A stretch of 58,397 nt of DNA, taken from positions 1-58,397 of IMG/VR virus record IMGVR_UViG_3300025466_000039, one strand, 5' to 3'. Every line of letters starts with the position of its first letter. Positions within the stretch are counted from its first letter, which is position 1. Shown here piece after piece: positions 1 through 6,227 of this stretch. This DNA comes from a virus. The notes under the pieces were generated by a model. It had not been told where the DNA came from. It ran no database searches and worked only from the letters and a program-made list of their open reading frames with translations. Position numbers and translations under genes: made by a program.

Positions 1-155
1 GTTTTAATTGGTTCAATCTTTGTTTCGTACCAATTCGTTTCATGCCCTCGTTTAGCCCATCCATATCTTGTCATCAATACAGGTTCCCAATATGCAGGAT
101 GATTGATGATCTTTGATTCTTGGACTTGGTAATGGCTTTCTAGATCATTAAACAT
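1..155 (-). CDS. WVGL-module small protein, 5' part (continues at 58229-58397)
   Basis: The frame starts with ATG at 155 (MFNDLESHYQ...), preceded by an AAGGATAAAAAT Shine-Dalgarno-like stretch, and runs off the window at base 1. The 155 coding bases leave two bases of an unfinished codon, and the fragment at 58397 supplies exactly one base before continuing in frame. Joined, they give a 107-residue protein. The N-terminal part (HPAYWEPVLMTRYGWAKRGHETNWYE) has no function I recognise. It overlaps the end of the upstream gene by 8 bases, as is usual in this operon. Confidence 0.75.
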   Translation of the reverse strand, partial: MFNDLESHYQVQESKIINHPAYWEPVLMTRYGWAKRGHETNWYETKIEPIK

Positions 156-513
156 TATTTTTATCCTTTAATTGTTGTATTGCCCATGCAACACCATCTC
201 GCCACGCTCCAGCACTCTGCAAAGCATAAGGAGATCGCAGTAAACCTTGATCTATTTCCTCATCTATCAGTCCTACCCATGTGCGAGTTTGTAGAGTTGA
301 AATAGCCCAATCAAGCCATTCTTTTGCATCCATATCGTAATAACCAACAGGCCCAACAGATGCTAATTCTTCTCCAAGCCTGATTGCGGCTTTATGCCAC
401 TGTTGATTTTGGTACTTGTCAGCCCACGCATTTAACTCATCAATGGTGTACCAAGGGCGTGTGTTGCTCCATGCTTCACGGGCTTTGGTAAAGTTGTAAT
501 CTTCCATGCTCAT
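148..513 (-). CDS. WVGL-module small phage protein
   Basis: A 121-residue protein that starts on an ATGA overlap with the upstream gene. Its C-terminal half holds the recurring module TWVGLIDEEIDQ followed by an AIQQLKDKNNV tail. This is a divergent copy of the WVGL...AIEAKLKEKNT module in the genes at 510, 56882, 57402, 57622, 57870 and 58229. The N-terminal half is rich in Trp and acidic residues (EAWSNTRPWYTIDELNAWA) and differs from the relatives. The function is unknown. Real coding is supported by family membership and tight packing in the leftward operon. Confidence 0.75.
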   Translation of the reverse strand: MSMEDYNFTKAREAWSNTRPWYTIDELNAWADKYQNQQWHKAAIRLGEELASVGPVGYYDMDAKEWLDWAISTLQTRTWVGLIDEEIDQGLLRSPYALQSAGAWRDGVAWAIQQLKDKNNV

Positions 514-920
514 GTGTTCTTTTCCTTTAATTTGGCTTCAATGGCTCTGGCAAAAGACTTGGCATCGACCCCATCCCAAGGAATTTCATCGTCATCTTTC
601 AGTCCTACCCATTCTTTAGGATGGGTGTAAACAGGAATGGTGTATTCTTCTTTTGCGCCAGCTTCCATCTCTATAAACAAAGAAGTCTTACAAGCACCGT
701 GTCTGTTCATCCACGCCACAGGCTCATCTTTTGTTTCTAGTTGTTCTTTATAAGTAGATTTAGATGCCATGCTTTCCACATCAATAGCAAGACGTAATGC
801 AGTAATGGCTTTGTCCACCAATACATTGTCAAAATATTGATCTACTCCGTGGTATCCATCGTTTTCACCAGTTGATTCCAACGCCTCTAATGCAAGGCGT
901 AATGCTTCATCTTTAGTCAT
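510..920 (-). CDS. WVGL-module small phage protein
   Basis: A 136-residue protein starting MTKDEALRLALEALEST. It has three recognisable pieces: an N-terminal helix of the type common in small phage proteins (DKAITALRLAID), a linker segment MASKSTYKEQLETKDEPVAW, and the C-terminal WVGLKDDDEIPW...AIEAKLKEKNT module. The last two pieces recur almost unchanged in 57870-58232, even at the DNA level. The tail codons KEKNT contain an AAGGAAAAG sequence that serves as ribosome-binding site for the next gene, which starts on an ATGA overlap. Function unknown. Confidence 0.8.
   Translation of the reverse strand: MTKDEALRLALEALESTGENDGYHGVDQYFDNVLVDKAITALRLAIDVESMASKSTYKEQLETKDEPVAWMNRHGACKTSLFIEMEAGAKEEYTIPVYTHPKEWVGLKDDDEIPWDGVDAKSFARAIEAKLKEKNT
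532..612. repeat. Repeat shared with 57892-57972 (81 bp)
   Basis: An 81-base segment identical to 57892-57972 on the same strand, coding for the WVGLKDDDEIPW...AIEAKL module. A second shared block, 711-771 versus 58025-58085, differs at two bases. Both blocks lie in paralogous genes of the same leftward operon if the genome is circular. Confidence 0.95.
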
Positions 921-1035
921 TCTTATTCCTTACATTCCAAGCCAATGCAATAACAATTGCAATAATCACAAAAGCAATTGCATAAACCGTATCACTATCC
1001 ATCACGATATCAATGTGTAATGAGGGTTGAATCAT
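913..1035 (-). CDS. Small single-span membrane protein (40 aa)
   Basis: A 40-residue frame with ATG at 1035 behind a good AAGGGGACAAG ribosome-binding site. It encodes one hydrophobic helix (VYAIAFVIIAIVIALAW) with a charged end (NVRNKND). It overlaps the previous gene end by 4 bases and the next start by 8 bases, which argues for translation by coupling. It resembles the 35-residue membrane protein at 2076-2183. Function unknown. Confidence 0.65.
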   Translation of the reverse strand: MIQPSLHIDIVMDSDTVYAIAFVIIAIVIALAWNVRNKND

Positions 1036-1283
1036 TCTTGTCCCCTTGCTCGGATTGCACCAGCACATTCGCTTGCTCCCTCACCCATGAATTCATATCT
1101 ACCTTGTATGTCTATCCATGATAAGTAAAAACCATCACAAATTTCAGCACACGCCTCACGTTCTTTTTCTGCAATAAGTTTGGCAAAGGCTTCAAGTGAT
1201 TCAGAATAAATACCATCAAGATGTGGACGCATTCCTAATAAATTGCATTCTTGTGCTATCTTTAAAATTTCTTCTTTAGTCAT
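1032..1283 (-). CDS. REACA-motif small phage protein
   Basis: An 83-residue protein. I place the start at ATG 1283 (MTKEEILKIAQEC) because AGGGGAAAAA precedes it; longer readings have no ribosome-binding site. The centre carries the motif AEKEREACAEICDG seen in many small phage proteins, and the C-terminus is GASECAGAIRARGQE. The C-terminal half is almost identical at the DNA level to the gene at 1458-1739, showing a recent duplication. Conserved Cys residues suggest a compact or metal-binding fold, but none is established. Confidence 0.75.
   Translation of the reverse strand: MTKEEILKIAQECNLLGMRPHLDGIYSESLEAFAKLIAEKEREACAEICDGFYLSWIDIQGRYEFMGEGASECAGAIRARGQE
1044..1172. repeat. Direct repeat, copy 1 (129 bp, partner 1464-1592)
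   Basis: This stretch and 1464-1592 are identical except for one base near the left end, at a fixed offset of 420 bases. Each covers the 3' part of a REACA-type gene. Confidence 0.95.
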
Positions 1284-1455
1284 TTTTTCCCCTTTTACGA
1301 ATAGCAAAAGCACAACCGCCTGCCCAATTCTCATCTTCTAGCGCATATTTATCACAAATCTTTGCGCACGCTTCACGCTCTAGTTCTGCTATCCATCTAC
1401 AAAGTTTTACAAAATGTTCTTGTATTAAAAAATAATCAATTTCTTCTTTAGTCAT
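1276..1455 (-). CDS. REACA-motif small phage protein (59 aa)
   Basis: Starts at ATG 1455 (MTKEEIDYFLIQEHF) behind AAGGAAATAATA. It contains AELEREACAKICDKY and GGCAFAIRKRGKND, and is a diverged, shorter paralogue of the two genes on either side. The three paralogues in a row share the start MTKEE/MTNME, the REACA centre and an AIRxR end. It overlaps the next gene by 8 bases. Function unknown. Confidence 0.7.
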   Translation of the reverse strand: MTKEEIDYFLIQEHFVKLCRWIAELEREACAKICDKYALEDENWAGGCAFAIRKRGKND

Positions 1456-1457
1456 TA

Positions 1458-1739
1458 TTATTTCCTTGCTCTGATTGCACCAGCACATTCGCTTGCTCCC
1501 TCACCCATGAATTCATATCTACCTTGTATGTCTATCCATGATAAGTAAAAACCATCACAAATTTCAGCACACGCCTCACGTTCTTTTTCTGCTATTGCCT
1601 TCGCAAAAATAACCAAACCCGCTCCATCACCGTCCAAATAATCATCGGTATGGTTAAATCGTTTACCATCCCATTCATGTTTGGTAACTGCTATAACCCC
1701 GCATTGATCTGCAAGTTGTAGTATTTCCATGTTTGTCAT
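1458..1739 (-). CDS. REACA-motif small phage protein
   Basis: A 93-residue protein with ATG at 1739 behind AAGGGGACAAGA. The N-terminal half (MTNMEILQLADQCGVIAVTKHEW) differs from its neighbour at 1032-1283. The C-terminal 43 residues are the same protein sequence except for the last residues, because of the 129-bp direct repeat. This is a clear case of domain shuffling by local duplication. Function unknown. Confidence 0.75.
   Translation of the reverse strand: MTNMEILQLADQCGVIAVTKHEWDGKRFNHTDDYLDGDGAGLVIFAKAIAEKEREACAEICDGFYLSWIDIQGRYEFMGEGASECAGAIRARK
1464..1592. repeat. Direct repeat, copy 2 (129 bp, partner 1044-1172)
   Basis: Second copy of the repeat at 1044-1172. It encodes the C-terminal REACAEICDG...ASECAGAIRAR segment of the gene at 1458-1739. 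Near-identity points to recent duplication or gene conversion. Confidence 0.95.
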
Positions 1740-2083
1740 TCTTGTCCCCTTAACTTCAAACCTTTTTCATCTAACCGCTCGATAATTTCTTTTATGCTTT
1801 TGCGACCCAAATTTGGAGTTCTAAGCAAACGTAGCTCAGTGCAATTAGTTAATTGTGTGATGGTAAAAATATCGTCCGCTTTTAGACAACGCTCAGAACG
1901 CACGGTCAAATTAAGATGTTCAATCCCATCATCAATCACAGCTTTACGCAAAGCCCATCTGTTAATAATTTCTTGTCTGCGTTCTATCATGTATTCTGCA
2001 ATGCCATATGCATCACGGGGGGACTGAGGGAAAATCTTAAGCACTTCAAATGCAAGTCGGTCAAGTAATTCTTCTTTAGTCAT
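1736..2083 (-). CDS. RNA polymerase alpha C-terminal-domain homologue
   Basis: A 115-residue protein starting at ATG 2083 (MTKEELLDRLAFEVL), with a GGAGCATAAAG ribosome-binding site. Residues 54-112 align without gaps to the bacterial RpoA C-terminal domain: HLNLTVRSERCLKADDI, then TELRLLRTPNLGRKSIKEI. Residues that in E. coli alpha contact UP-element DNA or activators are kept: R62 (R265), C66 (C269), G93 (G296), K95 (K298), S96 (S299), E99 (E302). N268 is replaced by R65. The first 50 residues match nothing I know. By inference it binds A/T-rich promoter DNA or host sigma/activators and so redirects or blocks host transcription. It could also be a plain helix-hairpin-helix DNA-binding protein. 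Confidence 0.85.
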   Translation of the reverse strand: MTKEELLDRLAFEVLKIFPQSPRDAYGIAEYMIERRQEIINRWALRKAVIDDGIEHLNLTVRSERCLKADDIFTITQLTNCTELRLLRTPNLGRKSIKEIIERLDEKGLKLRGQE

Positions 2084-2183
2084 CTTTATGCTCCTGAATG
2101 AATGCCCACGCAAGCACGCAGGCCACAATGAATACAGCTACTGCACCGCCAAGAGCTAAAGCCCATATCAATGAATTAGTCAT
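2076..2183 (-). CDS. Small single-span membrane protein (35 aa)
   Basis: ATG at 2183 overlaps the upstream stop (ATGA) and the stop lies inside the next gene's start region. One hydrophobic helix (LGGAVAVFIVACVLAWAFI) is followed by QEHKDD. It is similar in size and plan to the 40-residue gene at 913-1035. The overlap on both sides supports translation. Function unknown. Confidence 0.65.
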   Translation of the reverse strand: MTNSLIWALALGGAVAVFIVACVLAWAFIQEHKDD

Positions 2184-2452
2184 AGCATTCCAAAGTGTTT
2201 TTGGTAGAAATTTTTTATTTCACCAAGAGAGGCGCCAGGCTTTTGGTTGGCTATTTCAGTGAGCCAAACTCGCTCCCACAGCTCCACCATGACCATCTGG
2301 GCTCCGGCATCTACCAGTTCGAGAGTTGTGTACAGATTCTTGGCCGGATCGATCCAGCAGCGTTTTGAGGTCGGTCTTCCGTAGATTGGGAGGTATGTGA
2401 TTCCCCTCAGAAAAAAAGCCGGCTGGGCAATCGTATTCAATCCTTCACGCAT
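2180..2452 (-). CDS. Small phage protein, unknown function
   Basis: A 90-residue protein (MREGLNTIAQPAFF...YQKHFGML) overlapping both neighbours by a few bases. No domain is recognised. It is Trp- and aromatic-rich (ELWERVWLTEIANQKPG) with no membrane segment. Coding is supported by its position in the overlapping leftward run. Confidence 0.65.
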   Translation of the reverse strand: MREGLNTIAQPAFFLRGITYLPIYGRPTSKRCWIDPAKNLYTTLELVDAGAQMVMVELWERVWLTEIANQKPGASLGEIKNFYQKHFGML

Positions 2453-2600
2453 CGTTGTTCTCCAACCAAAAAATCTTTTTCTCCAGCTCTTCGTTCCTCT
2501 TCACCATATAGGCATACTCGGTTGCGATTTTCTCCATCAACTTGTTGATCTCATCAATGTGGTTGTGAAGCTCTACCAATAGATTTATAAAAGGATGCAT
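2445..2600 (-). CDS. Small coiled-coil protein (51 aa)
   Basis: I choose ATG 2600 (MHPFINLLVELHNHID) because GAGGAATGT sits just upstream; the longer in-frame reading has no ribosome-binding site. The chain is a continuous heptad-like helix (INKLMEKIATEYAYMVKRNEELEKK). Function unknown. Confidence 0.65.
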   Translation of the reverse strand: MHPFINLLVELHNHIDEINKLMEKIATEYAYMVKRNEELEKKIFWLENNDA

Positions 2601-2767
2601 ACATTCCTCACAATAATTGCAACAAACATAGCCAAGCAAACGTTAATGACGGTCTTGGAATAACGGAACTGGCGAGGGTACTTGTAGATGCAGGCACCGT
2701 ACTCCATCGTGCGTGGAAACGCTTCGTTGAGCGTTCTTGGGTATTGTCTAGTGGTTGGGTTGTCCAT
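2585..2767 (-). CDS. Small membrane protein (60 aa), first gene of leftward accessory operon
   Basis: ATG 2767 follows a strong AAAGGAGC ribosome-binding site. The polar N-terminus (MDNPTTRQYPRTLNEAFPRT) is followed by a C-terminal hydrophobic segment (INVCLAMFVAIIVRNVCILL). It is the first gene downstream of the structured non-coding region and probably of the promoter at 3302-3329. Function unknown. Confidence 0.7.
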   Translation of the reverse strand: MDNPTTRQYPRTLNEAFPRTMEYGACIYKYPRQFRYSKTVINVCLAMFVAIIVRNVCILL

Positions 2768-3149
2768 AAAGCTCCTTTGTGAGGTGGTGATTTTGGACGG
2801 AAGGCAAGTATGCGTCTCTAGGTGTTTTCCCTAATAGACAAAACGGCTTTAGACATAGCTATGCCGGGTGACTGGGGGGCCCCTCGAGAGCGCTGTAGGT
2901 CACTGTGTCCACCAAAAGGGCGCTTCTGTCCGCTTTTTGGCTAACGACCGGCCATTACTGGACGATCCACCGAAGTGATTCATTCATCGAGATAAGTGCA
3001 AAGCTGGGTCACATATCACTTATGTCTGCTCTAGTACCTGAACAAGTCTAGAACGCATCAGTTGGTCTTGCTGATACGCGTGTTTTCTTCCGCGCCTCCC
3101 ATACAGGAGCTTGCTAACGTGCGGAGTACGGGTAGAGCAAAAAGCAAAA
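2768..3149. other. Gene-free stretch with RNA-like secondary structure
   Basis: No convincing gene on either strand. On the leftward strand there are local hairpins: GUGAC/GUCAC around a GGGGCCCC palindrome (about 2870-2920) and CGGC/GCCG enclosing CATAGCTATG followed by TTTTG (about 2843-2867). The second looks like a weak terminator or leader hairpin ahead of the gene at 2767. It is the continuation of any transcript that reads through the RNA at 3150-3252. Confidence 0.5.
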
Positions 3150-3252
3150 AACCCTTACAGAAAGATACGAGCTTTAGGCTTGGTTGCCGCATAAGAGCCT
3201 GCTACAACAGGACATCTTAGCTTTGACAAAGCCCGCTCCTTCTGTAAGGGTT
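3150..3252 (-). ncRNA. Structured RNA candidate with long closing stem
   Basis: AACCCTTACAGAA at 3150-3162 is perfectly complementary to TTCTGTAAGGGTT at 3240-3252 (13 bp). Inside it, further stems nest in order: GAGC/GCTC, GGCTT/AAGCC, TAAGA/TCTTA and CCTG/CAGG. On the minus strand the closing stem is followed by a TTTTTT run, as in an intrinsic terminator. A minus-strand promoter lies about 50 bases upstream (3302-3329), with two more hairpins between: CAACGG/CCGTTG and TTGTAG/CTACAA. I read it as a leftward transcribed non-coding RNA of about 150 bases; class unknown. Confidence 0.6.
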
Positions 3253-3301
3253 CGGGGCGTTTTGTAGAACTACAACGGGTTACCAAGCCGTTGATGCGCG
3301 T

Positions 3302-3329
3302 AGTATATCAAAAATAATTATTTATGCAA
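3302..3329 (-). promoter_or_regulatory. sigma70-type promoter, leftward
   Basis: On the minus strand TTGCAT (3329-3324), a 16-base spacer and TATACT (3307-3302). The same two hexamers form the promoter ahead of the late operon at 49531-49559. It would start transcription near 3295 and cover the structured RNA and then the accessory genes. Confidence 0.65.
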
Positions 3330-3617
3330 TAGTTTGTTGGCACTACCCTGCACACTTAAAGAGGGAATATGTCCCACGGCTATGCATCGCCTTTACAGGA
3401 TTACCAACACGGCTGGGGATTGCACATCTACGCCCCGTCTTGCGACTTCGTGCGTTTATCCAATTACTTGGAAGGGTAAGATGCGGGATGGCCCACTCCA
3501 ATCCCCATGCGTGTTAGTTGTTGGCGAGGTTTGGATTTCGTGGGATGTCCATTCTCCCGTGCGCCGTTGCGATCCCAACGGTAAGCGTCCTTCGTCTATC
3601 GCACTACACCAACAAGA
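3330..3617. other. Gene-free stretch
   Basis: Open frames exist on both strands here but none has a ribosome-binding site, a recognisable composition or similarity to anything. I see no gene. It lies between the leftward promoter (3302-3329) and the long-stem structure at 3618-3741. Part may belong to the same structured-RNA locus: CTCCAATC near 3498 could pair with GATTGGAG near 3627. Confidence 0.45.
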
Positions 3618-3741
3618 GTAGAGACTGATTGGAGCCATGACCTCCGTGGAGCATCGGGATGAAAGTGTTAACGCTAGATTACTGGCCAGACTCCAAGCGT
3701 TCAGCGCACCGTTGACCGACTTCTTCCCACTCAATCTCTAC
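3618..3741. ncRNA. Second structured RNA candidate (11-bp closing stem)
   Basis: GTAGAGACTGA at 3618-3628 pairs with TCAATCTCTAC at 3731-3741 (11 bp, one G-U/G-T wobble), enclosing 102 bases. Adjacent inside lies TTGGAG (3629-3634)/CTCCAA (3691-3696), or alternatively AACGCT (3670-3675)/AGCGTT (3696-3701). The direction is not settled; the terminator at 3753-3778 would separate it from the gene at 3818-4129. No coding signal overlaps it. Confidence 0.4.
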
Positions 3742-3752
3742 ACTTCTTGATG

Positions 3753-3778
3753 AAAAAAAACCCGCCACTCAGGACGGG
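3753..3778 (-). terminator. Intrinsic terminator after the gene at 3818-4129
   Basis: Minus strand: CCCGTC, loop CTGAGT, GGCGGG, then eight T residues. The stem is 6 bp with one G-U pair. It ends transcription of the single gene at 3818-4129. Confidence 0.8.
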
Positions 3779-3817
3779 TAAAACCCCAAAAGGAGTAGCA
3801 ACTACCGGAAAACTGCA

Positions 3818-4129
3818 TCATAACTCAACAATTCTGACTTGCCAACGATTATTTACTTTTCGCCAACCATGCACCTCAATCTTTATCCCTGCCGAGACAA
3901 CAACTGGGTAATTATCGTGCGTCTTGATCTTATTAACCCTACTGCTAACGTTGCCATACGAAGTAGTTTGCACCCCCATGACCACGCCTTCTGACAGGCA
4001 AAGTATGTCAATGAAACCAGCAAAATCATTCTTTCGCTTGGTAAAAAAGTTATATCTTTCAACGACTTCTGCATAAAACCCTCTCTCCCTCATGTGCTTG
4101 AGACTTAATTGTGTTGTTGACGTTGCCAT
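3818..4129 (-). CDS. PD-(D/E)XK nuclease-like protein (probable)
   Basis: A 103-residue protein with ATG 4129 behind AAGGGATTTT. It fits the small phage nuclease-fold family with an acidic GFIDIL strand followed by a GVQTTS motif: FAGFIDILCLSEG then VMGVQTTSYGN. In these proteins the usual (D/E)XK Lys position is often Q. A basic stretch SSRVNKIKTH follows. It stands alone between its own promoter region and a terminator, divergent from the recombination operon. Holliday-junction resolution or DNA processing is a guess from the fold; the signature is weak. Confidence 0.5.
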   Translation of the reverse strand: MATSTTQLSLKHMRERGFYAEVVERYNFFTKRKNDFAGFIDILCLSEGVVMGVQTTSYGNVSSRVNKIKTHDNYPVVVSAGIKIEVHGWRKVNNRWQVRIVEL

Positions 4130-4137
4130 AAAATCCC

Positions 4138-4166
4138 TTGCAAGACATGAATTAATTTAATACACT
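4138..4166 (+). promoter_or_regulatory. sigma70-type promoter for the recombination operon
   Basis: TTGCAA (4138-4143), a 17-base A/T-rich spacer and TACACT (4161-4166), with the GTG start of the first gene 35 bases downstream. It lies in the 71-base gap between divergent genes. Confidence 0.6.
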
Positions 4167-4200
4167 GTATGGCCCAACCAACCATTCTACAGGAGAAACC

Positions 4201-4386
4201 GTGAACGCATTCCCAAACCCAAACAACACAGAGCAGGCCGGTATGAGCCTGCTGGATTACTTTGCAGCCCAAGCCCTTCAAGGACTAATAGCCAATGGCG
4301 AGGCAGTTAACGAATACTCAGCTGCTCGCGTGGCTTATAAATTTGCAAACGCAATGATGGAAGTCAGACATGAAGATAACGAATAA
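4201..4386 (+). CDS. Small phage protein, first gene of recombination operon
   Basis: A 61-residue protein with a GTG start and ACAGGAGAAACC ribosome-binding site. It is mostly helical (MSLLDYFAAQALQGLIANGE, YSAARVAYKFANAMMEVR), a plan often seen in small proteins next to phage replication genes. It overlaps the exonuclease start by 17 bases. Function unknown. Confidence 0.75.
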   Translation: MNAFPNPNNTEQAGMSLLDYFAAQALQGLIANGEAVNEYSAARVAYKFANAMMEVRHEDNE

Positions 4387-5248
4387 ATTCAACCTTCCCG
4401 AGACTTTCGTCAACATCATGAAGCGTCCGACCTACAGCAAAGGTCAGGCGAATCTATCTGCTACCGAGCTGATCACAGCCCCCAGGCTTGTACAGCTGCG
4501 CAAAGCCCACCTAGATGAGCTCGAAAGTGACGTTACCGAAAACGTTTGGTCGATCTTTGGCACAGCCATCCACGGTATTCTAGAGCATGGCAAAGCAGAT
4601 AACCATGTCGTAGAGGAGCGGATCACCACCACCATCGAGGGATGGAAGATATCCGGCGCTATCGACCTACAGATCATCAACGAAGACGGGTCTGTAACGA
4701 TCAACGACTACAAGACCACTGGTGCTTGGGCGGTCATGAATGAAAAGATCGACTGGGAACTACAGCTAAACATCTATGCTTGGCTTGTCGAAAAGGTCAA
4801 GCAGCTGCCCGTCAAAAAGGTAGAGATTGTGGCCATTATTCGCGATTGGAGCCGCCGAGATGCTGAGTCTAGGCAAGGATACCCCGATGCCCCGATTAAG
4901 GTCATACCGATCCATCTATGGCCTTTTGAGGTCAGAGAAGCATTCATCATCGAGAAGATCAAGGAACACTCCAACGCTGAGATGGAAGTCGAGATGGGCG
5001 GTGACTTACCCCCTTGTACTCCAGAGCAGATGTGGGAGAAGCCAACCAGTTATGCTGTTATGAAAGACGGTAATAAGCGCGCCACAAGCGTGCATGACAA
5101 CGTTCAGGATGCACTAAACGCTCTTGCAACGATCAAAGGAAAAGCTGATGTCGTGACCCGACCCGGCGAAAGAACGCGTTGCGAAACATTCTGTCAAGTG
5201 AATAAGTTTTGCAGTCAATATCAAAAATATCTACAGGAAAAAGAATGA
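4370..5248 (+). CDS. RecB/Cas4-type PD-(D/E)XK exonuclease
   Basis: A 292-residue protein with the RecB-family nuclease motifs in order: GTAIHGILEHG (H68), ISGAIDL (D99) and INDYKTTG (D113, K115), followed by a QLNIYAWL helix. The C-terminus has three Cys (C271, C275, C281), reminiscent of the iron-sulphur clusters of AddB and Cas4, though the fourth ligand is not obvious. It is placed directly before an ERF annealing protein, matching the usual exonuclease plus annealase pair of phage recombination. It probably resects dsDNA ends to give single-stranded DNA. Confidence 0.85.
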   Translation: MKITNKFNLPETFVNIMKRPTYSKGQANLSATELITAPRLVQLRKAHLDELESDVTENVWSIFGTAIHGILEHGKADNHVVEERITTTIEGWKISGAIDLQIINEDGSVTINDYKTTGAWAVMNEKIDWELQLNIYAWLVEKVKQLPVKKVEIVAIIRDWSRRDAESRQGYPDAPIKVIPIHLWPFEVREAFIIEKIKEHSNAEMEVEMGGDLPPCTPEQMWEKPTSYAVMKDGNKRATSVHDNVQDALNALATIKGKADVVTRPGERTRCETFCQVNKFCSQYQKYLQEKE

Positions 5249-5967
5249 CAGTCCACAAAAAACTAATGCAGGCGAGGTGCCAACTTCTGCTTGCTAAACT
5301 AGAAAAGACCGGAAAAAACAGTTTTGCAGGCTACAAATACTTCGAACTCGGAGACTTTCTGCCTGCCGTACAGCTTATTTTCGAGAAAGTAGGGCTCTGT
5401 GGAGTCGTATCCTACGGGACAGACTTCGCCACCCTAACCATTACAGACGTGGATGACGGCACGATGGTGATCATCCAGTCCCCGATGGCCTCAGCATCCC
5501 TCAAGGGAGCGCACGAAATACAGAACCTGGGAGCTGTTGAGACTTATCAGCGTAGGTATCTGTGGATGACGGCGATGGAGCTCGTTGAGAATGACCCTAT
5601 CGATTCAGCCCCTCCAGTTGAACCGCAACATGTTGCGCCCAAGAAAAAGGATTACAAGGTTGAGAATCCCAAGCCCACCCTACACAAAGACTCCAACGAA
5701 TTCTCCGGACTGAAAGAGATTGGCGTTGGTGAAAACATGATGGTTGAGTGGAAGATCAAGGTTACCGACCCGATTGGAACAGCAGAGTGGAAAGAATCCA
5801 CCATAGAAGCCACCAAAATGGCCGTAGAGCTCACGAAATCAGCCGAGGACGTGCAGAGTATCTACCGCGTTAATAAAGCCGTCTATGAGGATTTAAAAAA
5901 GAGTTATCCAACGGAATTTGCCGAATTGTTGGATTTGTTCAAGGCTAAAAAGGAGTCATTCAAGTGA
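5245..5967 (+). CDS. ERF-family single-strand annealing protein
   Basis: A 240-residue protein starting at ATG 5245 on an ATGA overlap with the exonuclease. It has the ERF pattern: KNSFAGYKYFELGDFLPAV, an alternating strand region (LTITDVDDGTMVII) and LGAVETYQRRYLWMTAMEL, the Tyr-Arg-Arg-Tyr hallmark of the family. The C-terminal half is a linker plus an extra helical region (EVKIKV-type strand, TKSAEDVQSIYRVNKAVY). It anneals complementary single strands for recombination-dependent repair, replication or genome circularisation, working with the exonuclease upstream and the SSB-like protein downstream. Confidence 0.88.
   Translation: MTVHKKLMQARCQLLLAKLEKTGKNSFAGYKYFELGDFLPAVQLIFEKVGLCGVVSYGTDFATLTITDVDDGTMVIIQSPMASASLKGAHEIQNLGAVETYQRRYLWMTAMELVENDPIDSAPPVEPQHVAPKKKDYKVENPKPTLHKDSNEFSGLKEIGVGENMMVEWKIKVTDPIGTAEWKESTIEATKMAVELTKSAEDVQSIYRVNKAVYEDLKKSYPTEFAELLDLFKAKKESFK
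5624..5637. repeat. Palindrome CGCAACATGTTGCG inside ERF gene
   Basis: Exact copy within the linker of the annealing protein (reads PQHVAP). Confidence 0.85.
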
Positions 5968-6227
5968 GTGCAGATTACCCAAACAGCGGAACGTTGTTCA
6001 CCGCTAAAAAAATGTTCAACGAAAAGTCACCCCATTTCAATGGGTATATCGAGATCGAAAAGGACTTGCTCCTGAGTTTGATCGAGAAGTCCGATGGCGG
6101 CGAAGTCAAGATCAAACTTGACGGCTGGAAGAGGAAGGACAAAGAAGGCAATCACATGGTTTCAATAAAGGTAAATACTTATGAGAAAAAGCAGCAAACC
6201 CCAGTCGCAGACCCCTGGGACAATTAA
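5964..6227 (+). CDS. SSB-like OB-fold protein (probable)
   Basis: An 87-residue protein starting with GTG at 5964 (overlapping the ERF stop), with AAAAGGAG upstream. The N-terminal NSGTLFTAKKMFN and central strands (GYIEIEKD, VKIKLDGWKRKD, HMVSIKVNTYE) resemble small phage OB-fold proteins. The C-terminus is a short tail (TPVADPWDN), similar in position to the protein-interacting tails of single-strand binding proteins. Placement after exonuclease and annealase supports single-strand DNA binding, but this is inference. Confidence 0.6.
   Translation: MSADYPNSGTLFTAKKMFNEKSPHFNGYIEIEKDLLLSLIEKSDGGEVKIKLDGWKRKDKEGNHMVSIKVNTYEKKQQTPVADPWDN

Noticed and set aside
3030-3060. CTGATGC on the minus strand in the non-coding region
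   Set aside because: The core needs CUGANGA; no GAAA or stems follow.
2768-3300. tRNA or tmRNA in the structured region
   Set aside because: No T-loop GTTCRANNC with matching acceptor stem and no CCA end was found by eye.
3334-3734. Open frames on both strands (95 and 92 codons)
   Set aside because: No ribosome-binding site, no recognisable composition, and they sit in a region dominated by RNA-like pairing.
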